From: Segatella paludivivens DSM 17968 = JCM 13650
GTDB lineage: Bacteria; Bacteroidota; Bacteroidia; Bacteroidales; Bacteroidaceae
DNA length: 64,000 bases
Assembly: GCF_000373185.1 (NCBI RefSeq)
Contig: NZ_KB890671.1
Coordinates: 88,327 to 152,326, forward strand
Direction: 5' to 3'
Shown piece by piece: positions 42,686-50,361 of the stretch. The translations under genes and the position numbers were made by a program. Positions within the stretch are counted from its first letter, which is position 1. Every line of letters begins with the position of its first letter. The notes under the pieces are model-generated. The model had not been told where the DNA came from, ran no database searches, and saw only the letters and a program-made list of their open reading frames with translations.

Positions 42686-44299
42686 TTAATAACCAGGATT
42701 CTGAGTTAAGTTTCCGTTCGCAGTGACGTCTGTTGTAGGAATGGCAAATAAGCTATAGTGCTTGTCAATATTTCTACCTGCCAATGTGCCACCCTTCCAA
42801 GCCCAGTTGTAGTTAACATCACCGGCATATCTATTGAAACGTATAAGATCCATACGGCGGCGACCTTCGAAATAGAACTCACGGCTCCATTCATCACAGA
42901 TATCAGAAAGTGAGTAGCCTGCTTTCTGTGCAGCGTGAGCGCGTTCGCGGATTTTGTTTAGGTATATAATACCATCAGCTGTTGCAACTCCGCCATTCTG
43001 GCGAGCAGTCGCTTCTGCATATGTAAGATATGCTTCAGCTGCACGCAGCACGAATAAGTCACAGTCTGGGAACTGAGTATCATTTGCTGTCCCGTTTGTT
43101 GCATAAAAGTTATTAAATTTACATATCGTGTAACCATCAGTAAATTCCTTTTCCTTTGTATTTTCTAAGTTGCGACCTTTTGACTGTATCAAAGCTCTGT
43201 CGTCACCAGCGATAGCTGGCATCTTACATGCTGATACACTAGGTGCATCGTCGTTAGGGAAAAATTTCTCCACCAATTGTTTCTTAGCACGGTTACCAGC
43301 CCATCCTGCTGTAGTTCCATTACCTACTGTAGTTTCATCTTTGATGTTCTCTTTACCGTTGTTACTTCCTGCCATCAAGAATAGTGTTGTACCCCAAGAT
43401 GTGGTCTTCTTGCCGTCCTGAATGATAGAGAATAAACTTTCTACAGAAGCACCATTAGTACCATTGTCACCCATGAACAACTGTTGATAAGCGCTCCAGC
43501 CATTCTGCGCTGTTGTATAAAGTTGGAAAGGAGAGTCTATAACCTTCTTTGAATAAGTTGCCGCATCAGCCCAGCGAGCTGTACCTGTGTAAATTTCAGC
43601 ATTAAGATAAATACGTGAAAGTAGCAACCAATCAGCAGCCTTGTCAACACGTCCATATCCAGATTCTCCTTCTTTTTCTGGTTTAGCATCAGCAAGAGCT
43701 GACTCTATATCAAGAAGTTCACTCTCGATCCATTTAAACAAATCTGCACGCTTAATCTGTACTGGTTTATCTGAAGATACCTTTGTAGAGAATGGAACAT
43801 TTCCCCAACCATCCATCAAAATAGAGTATTGATAAGCGCGAAGGAAACGAGCCTCTGCCGTCTTCTGCGCGTCAACGCTACCATATTCATTTATATATTG
43901 GTTACAATATCCAATACCGGCATAAAGACGATAATAGAAACCTTTCAACATTGGGTGAGATGCGTCGTAATTTGACTCGTTGAAGTTTGAAACACCTGCA
44001 TCACCCCAAGCACAGACGGCTTCATCTGTTGTGAGTTCATATGCATTAAACAACTGGCGAACAAAACCTGTTGTACCACCATCAAGACCGTCAATATCAC
44101 AGTCACCATTAGCACCGCCGTTACCTGCAACGGCAAGGTTGGCATAGCACTTGTTCAGAAGATTGTCTGAACTAATCTTGTTACCTGTCTGTAAGTTAGG
44201 GTCAATAGGTGTAACATCAAGATCAGAAGAACATGATGTCATTCCCATAGCTAACAAAAGAGCTGCAGCAGGTAATATATTTTTTAGATATGTTTTCAT
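42686..44299 (-). CDS. susD: SusD-family starch-binding lipoprotein
   Basis: The 537-residue protein has lipobox MGMTSCSS (Cys about 23), the helical TPR-like SusD core (ARFLRAYQYSILMDGWGNVP, about 149-168) and the C-terminal SusD signature (ERAHAAQKAGYS, then EFYFEGRRRMDLIRFNRY, about 474-491). SusD lids the SusC barrel and binds starch. It starts 18 bases after susC. Extracellular loops look long, as usual. Confidence 0.95.
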   Translation of the reverse strand: MKTYLKNILPAAALLLAMGMTSCSSDLDVTPIDPNLQTGNKISSDNLLNKCYANLAVAGNGGANGDCDIDGLDGGTTGFVRQLFNAYELTTDEAVCAWGDAGVSNFNESNYDASHPMLKGFYYRLYAGIGYCNQYINEYGSVDAQKTAEARFLRAYQYSILMDGWGNVPFSTKVSSDKPVQIKRADLFKWIESELLDIESALADAKPEKEGESGYGRVDKAADWLLLSRIYLNAEIYTGTARWADAATYSKKVIDSPFQLYTTAQNGWSAYQQLFMGDNGTNGASVESLFSIIQDGKKTTSWGTTLFLMAGSNNGKENIKDETTVGNGTTAGWAGNRAKKQLVEKFFPNDDAPSVSACKMPAIAGDDRALIQSKGRNLENTKEKEFTDGYTICKFNNFYATNGTANDTQFPDCDLFVLRAAEAYLTYAEATARQNGGVATADGIIYLNKIRERAHAAQKAGYSLSDICDEWSREFYFEGRRRMDLIRFNRYAGDVNYNWAWKGGTLAGRNIDKHYSLFAIPTTDVTANGNLTQNPGY

Positions 44300-44317
44300 T
44301 GTTATTTTCTTTAAGAA

Positions 44318-47300
44318 TTAGAAATTCAAGTTCAAACCAAGAATAAATGAGATTGGACGTGGATAAACACTGTTATCAATTCCACCATATACTTCAGGGT
44401 CAATACCTGAGTATTTTGTTATTGTGAACACATTTGATGCTGTACCATATACACGTCCACTAAGTCCTTTCCAATCTCCTGTATTGAACAACTTATTGAA
44501 ACTATAACCAAGAGTAATGTTGTCACATTTCAGGAATGATCCATTCTGTACCCAACGGTCTGATAATGAAGATGTTTCATCATATGTCTGCCAGTTGTAT
44601 TTCAAGTTTGCTACAGGACGGTTTGTCATGTATGCACTGTTTGTGTAAATAGCTGCAGGACTCAGGTTAGCTGATCCAGCCATAAGGTCGTTGAACACAT
44701 AGTTTCCTATGCTAGCACGAAGAGTGAAGCCAAAGTCCCAATTCTTATATTCAAAACGAGAAGAGAATCCCATGGTTATAGGAGCAACAGGACTTTTGTG
44801 ATAATACTTGTCAGCCTCAGTTATCTTACCATCACCATTACGGTCTACAACAACGCCTTCGATAGGGTTGCCATTTTTGTCGTATGCCTGCTGGTAAACA
44901 TAGAAAGAGTTGGCTGCTGTACCTACGTGTTGTGCCTGACATTGCAAACCTGTTCCTGAAGATATACCACCAGTTGGTACGTTGAAGTTTGGATCATTGC
45001 TACTTGCAAGAGCTGTAATTTTATTATAGTTGTATGTGAAGTTATAATCTATAACCCAGTTCCAATCTTTTTTGTCAATAGCAATCCACTTAATAGCAGC
45101 CTCAAAACCTGTATTGCTTAGAGAACCGATATTTGAGATGACTTGATTACGGAAGTTTGAACCTGCTGAAACATAAGCCATATTGATAAGGTCGGTTGTA
45201 TTACGATAGTACCAGTCGAAAGAACCAGTAACTCTCTGATGGAATAAACCCCAGTCAAGACCAGTGTTATAAGTTGTTGTTGTTTCCCACTTCAAGTCAG
45301 GATTGTATGCCTTTGGACGAGCAAGATTACCGTTACCCACAGCTCCATAGTAAGAACCGCTTCCTGAGTTCATCTCATATATTGCGAAGTATGGATAGTC
45401 TCCTTGGTTGATTTCCTGTTGACCTGTCATACCCCAACCGAGGCGAATTTTCATATCTGAAAGCCATTTAATGTCACGCAATTTATTTTCATCCTTAATT
45501 TTCCACATGAAAGCGAAAGAAGGGAAATCGGCGAAGTGTTTCTTAAAACGAGAAGAACCATCACGACGATATGTTGCTGTTACATAGTAACGATCCATGA
45601 GGCTCCAGTTTGCACGTCCAAAGTAAGATACCAAATAGTTCTCTGTTTTGAAACGATAATTATCAAGAATACCATCACCGTTATAGTCTACACCTGAATC
45701 GGTGTGAATGCTACTCATAGTACCATTCCATGCATCGTTGTAAGACAAGTAACGGCTTGACTCACTGCGCCAGTAACGAGACTCCTCTGCACCTCCCATG
45801 ATATCGAAATGATTCTTAGCAAGGTCATTGAAGTTGTGAGTATAGAAAGCATAAACGCTACCTTGCATATTGCGCTTTACGATCCTGTCGAAACCATATG
45901 AACCGTAATAGAAAGCCAAAGGGCTAGTAGGACTGACGTTAGTGTCTTGTGTGCCTTGTGAAAGGTCAAGACCACCAGTAGCGTGTATATGTAAGTCTTC
46001 TAATCCATGAACCTTATAATCAATATCTCCACTAGTAAGAAGGTCACGACTTATTGCATGATCATCTTTTAGATTAAGGATTGCAACAGGGTTCTTTGTT
46101 CCCAAAGAATATAATGTCGTAGGATATTTACTATTATTAAGAGCTGTTCCATCAGTCTTCCAAGCAAAGTAACCACCATAGTTGGCTGCATCGGAAGAAG
46201 TTGTGTCGTAAACACTTTGTGTCGGGTCAAACCATACTGCAGCATTGATGGCTGAACCATCAGCGTATTTACTCTTTGCCCACATTCCCTTTACGTTTAC
46301 ATTGATTTTCAAATGATCGTCAAGTAATGATGGATTAAGGTTTACAGAAGCTGTGTAGCGCTGGAAATCAGAAGTCTTTAATATACCCTGTTGATTAGTA
46401 TAGCCCATAGAAACACGGTATGGTACGTAAGCTCCAGCCATACCAGAAACAGTTACATTATGGTCGTGACTCAACGCAGTACGATAAATTTCATCCTGCC
46501 AGTTTGTATTAGCCGTACCTAAAGCCTTGTAAGCATCACTGGATGTGCCAAACTTATTTGCAATAAAATCACGATATTGGTCACCGTCCATCACGTCAAT
46601 AGTCTTTTTTTTCTGACTTACAGTAAAACTACCATTATATGATATAGATGTACCCTTGTGACCCTTCTTGGTTGTAATAATGATTACACCGTTTGAACCA
46701 CGAGAACCGTAAATCGCAGTTGCTGAAGCATCCTTTAATACGGAGAAAGATTCGATATCTTGTGGGTTTACCATAGAAAGAGGATTGGCAAGTCCCTTGA
46801 TACCATTGTTATCCATAGCGATACCATCAATAACTATCAATGGGTCGTTAGAAGCATTAAGTGAAGAACCACCACGAACACGGATTGTAGCGCCGCTACC
46901 AGGAGTTCCACCACCTGTTGTAATGTTTACACCGGCAACCTTACCTTGCAACATATCCTGAGCATTTACTACAAGACCTTTATTCTTGCTGTCCGGCTGT
47001 ATCTTAGTTACAGAACCGGTTATGTCTTCCTTTTTTGCGACACCGTAACCGATAACAACTACTTCATTCAAAGTTTTGTTATCATCTTTAAGAGTTATTA
47101 CTAGATTGTCAGATGCAGTAACCTTTTTAGGTGTCATACCTACATAAGATATCGTAAGTTCGGTACCTTTAGCAACATTGACAGTATAGTTACCATCGAA
47201 ATCTGTTACACCAACGGCTTTACCGTTTGCAGTAATAGTTGCACCGATGATAGGCTCTCCGGTAGCATCTTTTACTTGCCCCTTAACAGTTCCAGACTGT

Positions 47301-47380
47301 GCAAAGGCGGTTGCTGAAAGGAATAAACTAGCAGCGATAGCTAGATTCCTTAAAGGCAATTTGAATTTTACCTGCTTCAT
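44318..47380 (-). CDS. susC: SusC-family TonB-dependent starch importer
   Basis: The 1020-residue receptor has a signal peptide (ending ATAFAQ), a carboxypeptidase-regulatory-like domain (about 30-105, GTVKGQVKDATGEPIIGAT), the SusC/RagA plug (NEVVVIGYGVAKKEDITGSV near 104-123, GSRGSNGVIIITTKKG near 225) and a long barrel ending with SFILGLNLNF. It imports maltodextrins across the outer membrane together with the SusD lid. It is the first gene of the susC-D-E-F operon. Its promoter carries a -7 box 65 bp from the LacI-type operator. Confidence 0.96.
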   Translation of the reverse strand: MKQVKFKLPLRNLAIAASLFLSATAFAQSGTVKGQVKDATGEPIIGATITANGKAVGVTDFDGNYTVNVAKGTELTISYVGMTPKKVTASDNLVITLKDDNKTLNEVVVIGYGVAKKEDITGSVTKIQPDSKNKGLVVNAQDMLQGKVAGVNITTGGGTPGSGATIRVRGGSSLNASNDPLIVIDGIAMDNNGIKGLANPLSMVNPQDIESFSVLKDASATAIYGSRGSNGVIIITTKKGHKGTSISYNGSFTVSQKKKTIDVMDGDQYRDFIANKFGTSSDAYKALGTANTNWQDEIYRTALSHDHNVTVSGMAGAYVPYRVSMGYTNQQGILKTSDFQRYTASVNLNPSLLDDHLKINVNVKGMWAKSKYADGSAINAAVWFDPTQSVYDTTSSDAANYGGYFAWKTDGTALNNSKYPTTLYSLGTKNPVAILNLKDDHAISRDLLTSGDIDYKVHGLEDLHIHATGGLDLSQGTQDTNVSPTSPLAFYYGSYGFDRIVKRNMQGSVYAFYTHNFNDLAKNHFDIMGGAEESRYWRSESSRYLSYNDAWNGTMSSIHTDSGVDYNGDGILDNYRFKTENYLVSYFGRANWSLMDRYYVTATYRRDGSSRFKKHFADFPSFAFMWKIKDENKLRDIKWLSDMKIRLGWGMTGQQEINQGDYPYFAIYEMNSGSGSYYGAVGNGNLARPKAYNPDLKWETTTTYNTGLDWGLFHQRVTGSFDWYYRNTTDLINMAYVSAGSNFRNQVISNIGSLSNTGFEAAIKWIAIDKKDWNWVIDYNFTYNYNKITALASSNDPNFNVPTGGISSGTGLQCQAQHVGTAANSFYVYQQAYDKNGNPIEGVVVDRNGDGKITEADKYYHKSPVAPITMGFSSRFEYKNWDFGFTLRASIGNYVFNDLMAGSANLSPAAIYTNSAYMTNRPVANLKYNWQTYDETSSLSDRWVQNGSFLKCDNITLGYSFNKLFNTGDWKGLSGRVYGTASNVFTITKYSGIDPEVYGGIDNSVYPRPISFILGLNLNF

Positions 47381-47525
47381 TATTTACTTTGATTTTTAAG
47401 TTAACGTTAATATATTATTTATTGTTTTTTTGTTTTTAGGCAATACCGTAAATATAACAAGTACATCAAGTTATTAGGTTGTCGTTTCATGGTGGCATGG
47501 CATAGTTATGTCATGGCTCACGATG

Positions 47526-47533
47526 CAAAAGTA
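47526..47533 (-). promoter_or_regulatory. -7 promoter box for susC
   Basis: The minus-strand reading is TACTTTTG followed by CAT (centre 47529.5). It lies about 146 bases before the susC start and exactly 65 bases from the operator centre. No TTTG -33 box is present, which fits an activator-dependent promoter. The 424-base susC-lacI gap holds this box, the operator and the lacI box. Confidence 0.6.
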
Positions 47534-47586
47534 ATTTTCTTAACGATACTTTGTACTTTTTTTGAGTTAAAAACGTTATTTATATT

Positions 47587-47602
47587 GTGCAAACGTTTGC
47601 GC
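47587..47602. promoter_or_regulatory. LacI-family operator between susC and the regulator gene
   Basis: GTGCAAACGTTTGCGC contains the perfect 12-bp palindrome GCAAACGTTTGC (47589-47600, centre 47594.5) with the central CG typical of LacI-family sites. A weaker overlapping copy (GCAAACTTTTGC) follows at 47601-47612. It matches the site upstream of malQ at 14 of 16 positions. Confidence 0.8.
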
Positions 47603-47655
47603 AAACTTTTGCTAATTAAAGATAGTGTAAAAAAACAGCTTTTGAATGATTTGCA

Positions 47656-47663
47656 TATCTTTG
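47656..47663 (+). promoter_or_regulatory. -7 promoter box for the LacI-family regulator gene
   Basis: TATCTTTG followed by CA (centre 47659.5) is 141 bases before the regulator ATG and exactly 65 bases from the operator centre, mirroring the susC box. Confidence 0.6.
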
Positions 47664-47804
47664 CATGAGATACAGCTGCATTCGACAAAACCTTCAAACA
47701 AGTTTGATCATTCTGCTCTTTTTTGCAGTGTCTTTGCATAACGTTCGATAATAAATTGTTGCATCCCCCCTAAAGGAGTGCATCATAAAATTTAAGTTAG
47801 AACC

Positions 47805-48830
47805 ATGAAAGAATCTACACCTATAACAATGAAAGATATCGCCAGGGAACTTGGAGTTTCCGTGGCTACAGTTTCCCGTGCTCTTAAAGACAGTCCGAGA
47901 ATAAGTGAAAAGAGACGAGAATTGATAAAGAATTATGCTCACGAGCATAATTTCTATCCCAACTTTATTGCCGAAACTTTGCGCAACAGTCGTGTAAAGC
48001 CTGTAAAAATTATAGGAGTAATAGTACCTCAGTTTACGCACTTTTATTTTTCTTCAGTTCTAAGTGGTATAGAGGAAGAGGCTTATGCACGAGGATATCG
48101 CATCATGGTTGCGCAAAGCAATGAAAAATATGAGCGAGAGGTAAATATATGTAAGTCATTCTTTGAAAACAAAGTGTGTGGTGTAATAGTTTCGCAAGCT
48201 AAAGATACAGCTAAGTATGACCATTTTCAGAGTCTGATAGATCATGGTGTTCCTTTAGTATTTTATGATAGAATATGTACGGGTGTAGATTGTAGTCGAG
48301 TTGTTGTTGATGATTATATGGGGGCTTACACAGCCGTGAATCATCTTATTGATACTGGTTGCAAGAGAATTGCATTCTATGGATTTTCAATGAGGCTCGA
48401 AATTACCAAGAATAGATATAATGGTTATCGTGACGCATTGCTCAACAACGGATTGCAGCTTGATTCACGTTTCGTAAAGTATTGTGATAATAGGGCTGAT
48501 GCCGAAGCTATTACTCCCGATATATTGAGCCTTGAAGATCACCCTGATGCTTTCTTTGCTGTTAATGACGATACTGCTATTGGAGTTCTTTATACAGCCA
48601 AGCGTATGGGTTTTCATATTCCTGATGATATTAGTATATGTGGATTTACAAATGGGCAGCGTGCAATAGCCTGTGACCCGATGCTAACCACTGTAGAACA
48701 GCGTGGTGTTGTTGTTGGTGAGGAGGCTGCCAATATATTAATAGGACAGGTCGAGGGCTTGATACCTTCCGACAAAGTTGAGAAGAGAATCGTGAGGACT
48801 AGTCTTATCATACGCGGAACAACAAGATAA
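47805..48830 (+). CDS. LacI-family regulator of the starch locus
   Basis: The 341-residue protein has the LacI helix-turn-helix at about 7-30 (ITMKDIARELGVSVATVSRAL) with hinge segment LRNSRVKP near 62-69, then a periplasmic-binding-protein-like sugar domain (IIGVIVPQFTHFYFSSVLSG, about 72-92). It lies between divergent sus genes and the sugar-degradation operon. Two matching palindromes in the locus are its likely sites. Their position 65 bp upstream of each -7 box suggests that it activates. Classical B. thetaiotaomicron uses SusR instead. Confidence 0.92.
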   Translation: MKESTPITMKDIARELGVSVATVSRALKDSPRISEKRRELIKNYAHEHNFYPNFIAETLRNSRVKPVKIIGVIVPQFTHFYFSSVLSGIEEEAYARGYRIMVAQSNEKYEREVNICKSFFENKVCGVIVSQAKDTAKYDHFQSLIDHGVPLVFYDRICTGVDCSRVVVDDYMGAYTAVNHLIDTGCKRIAFYGFSMRLEITKNRYNGYRDALLNNGLQLDSRFVKYCDNRADAEAITPDILSLEDHPDAFFAVNDDTAIGVLYTAKRMGFHIPDDISICGFTNGQRAIACDPMLTTVEQRGVVVGEEAANILIGQVEGLIPSDKVEKRIVRTSLIIRGTTR

Positions 48831-48880
48831 TGTAACTAATTAATAAAAACATCTCAGTTAGAGAATATAAGATTTAAACT

Positions 48881-50203
48881 ATGAAACAAAAACCTAATAT
48901 GGGAATCATGGGGCTTTGGAATTTAAGCTTTGGATTCTTTGGCGTACAGATTGCCTATGCTCTTCAGAGTGCTAATATTTCTAGAATCTTTGCCACTCTT
49001 GGTGCTGATCCTCATAACCTTAGCTATTTCTGGATACTCCCTCCGTTGATGGGCATCTTGGTCCAGCCTATTGTAGGAACTTTGAGTGATAAGACATGGT
49101 GTAGATTTGGTCGTCGCATACCTTACTTATTTATTGGTGCAACAGTTGCAGTATTGGTGATGTGTCTGTTACCTAATGCTGGTTCGCTCGGGTTGTCAGT
49201 AGGTGCGGGAATGATTTTCGGACTTATCTCTTTGATGTTTCTTGATACTAATATCAATATGGCAATGCAGCCGTTCAAGATGCTTGTTGGTGATATGGTT
49301 AACGAGAAGCAGAAGGCTTTGGCTTATAGTTTACAGAGCTTTTTGTGCAATGCCGGTAGTGTTGTCGGTTTTGTGTTCCCTTTCTTTTTCACAGCTTTGG
49401 GTATAGCGAATACTGCTAGTCCTGGAGTTGTCCCGGATTCCGTTATCTGGTCTTTCTATTTAGGTGCAGCCATACTTATCCTTTGTGTAATATATACCAC
49501 GGTGAAAGTTAAGGAATGGAATCCTAAGGAATATGCTGAATATAATGAAGCTACAGAGGAAACCTCTTCGCATGCCAGTGGTAACTGGATAACTCTTTTG
49601 ACTAATGCACCTGCTACATTCTGGCGAGTAGGTTTAGTTCAGTTCTTCTGCTGGGCTGCTTTCATGTATATGTGGACTTATACTAATGGCGCTATTGCTG
49701 ACACCTGTTGGAATGTAAATATGCTTGATCCTCATGCCACGTCTACTGAAGCTTATCAAATAGCAGGTAACTGGGTTGGCGTGTTATATGCTGTTCAGGC
49801 TTTAGGCAGTGTTGTCTGGGCGATGTTGCTACCTCAGTTTAAGAATCGTAAATTGGGCTATTCCATAAGTCTTGTTCTTGGTGGTATCGGTTTTGCGCTT
49901 ATTCCTTTCATCCCTAATCAGTATGTGCAGTTTATTGCATTTATTCTTATAGGTTGTGCATGGGCAGCAATGCTTGCCATGCCATTTACTTTTGTTACAA
50001 ATGCCTTGCAGGGCTATGGTCACATGGGAGCATACCTTGGACTTTTCAACGGAACAATATGTGTACCTCAGATAATAGCTGCTCTTTTGGGCGGAACAAT
50101 TCTTTCACTCCTAGGCTCTAATCAGAGTAATATGATGATTTTTGCTGGAGCTTGTCTTGTTGTCGGAGCACTTTGTGTGTTTGCTATTAAGGATAAAGAT
50201 TAA
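48881..50203 (+). CDS. MFS/SLC45-like maltose or maltodextrin transporter
   Basis: The 440-residue inner-membrane protein has about twelve hydrophobic segments. The N-terminal WNLSFGFFGVQIAYALQSAN (about 14-33) and GTLSDKTWCRFGRRIPYLFIG (split, about 66-86) are typical of the GPH/SLC45 sugar transporter group, including the A-loop between helices 2 and 3. It is probably the uptake step for maltose and short maltodextrins made by the periplasmic enzymes downstream. It starts 50 bases after the regulator gene, so the two share a transcript ended by the hairpin at 50219. Confidence 0.88.
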   Translation: MKQKPNMGIMGLWNLSFGFFGVQIAYALQSANISRIFATLGADPHNLSYFWILPPLMGILVQPIVGTLSDKTWCRFGRRIPYLFIGATVAVLVMCLLPNAGSLGLSVGAGMIFGLISLMFLDTNINMAMQPFKMLVGDMVNEKQKALAYSLQSFLCNAGSVVGFVFPFFFTALGIANTASPGVVPDSVIWSFYLGAAILILCVIYTTVKVKEWNPKEYAEYNEATEETSSHASGNWITLLTNAPATFWRVGLVQFFCWAAFMYMWTYTNGAIADTCWNVNMLDPHATSTEAYQIAGNWVGVLYAVQALGSVVWAMLLPQFKNRKLGYSISLVLGGIGFALIPFIPNQYVQFIAFILIGCAWAAMLAMPFTFVTNALQGYGHMGAYLGLFNGTICVPQIIAALLGGTILSLLGSNQSNMMIFAGACLVVGALCVFAIKDKD

Positions 50204-50218
50204 TTATGTCATAATTAG

Positions 50219-50255
50219 AATCTCCCAATCTATGCTAAGATTGGGAGATTTCCTT
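50219..50255 (+). terminator. Terminator of the regulator-transporter operon
   Basis: A perfect 12-bp stem (aatctcccaatc / gattgggagatt) with an 8-base loop is followed by tcctttt. Confidence 0.85.
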
Positions 50256-50263
50256 TTGCATGC

Positions 50264-50279
50264 GTGCAAACGATTGCAC
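50264..50279. promoter_or_regulatory. LacI-family operator upstream of malQ
   Basis: GTGCAAACGATTGCAC is a near-perfect palindrome (one mismatched pair around the central CG; centre 50271.5), almost identical to the site at 47587-47602. A half-site GTGCAAA lies 33 bases downstream (50297-50303). Confidence 0.8.
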
Positions 50280-50332
50280 TATTAAATGGCGAATTTGTGC
50301 AAATCCATGAAACCGTCTTAGCTTTAAATTGT

Positions 50333-50340
50333 TATCTTTA
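50333..50340 (+). promoter_or_regulatory. -7-like promoter box for the malQ operon
   Basis: TATCTTTA (one base off TAnnTTTG; centre 50336.5) lies 21 bases before the malQ ATG and exactly 65 bases from the operator centre. Confidence 0.5.
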
Positions 50341-50361
50341 CAAAAAATTACTACACACCGT

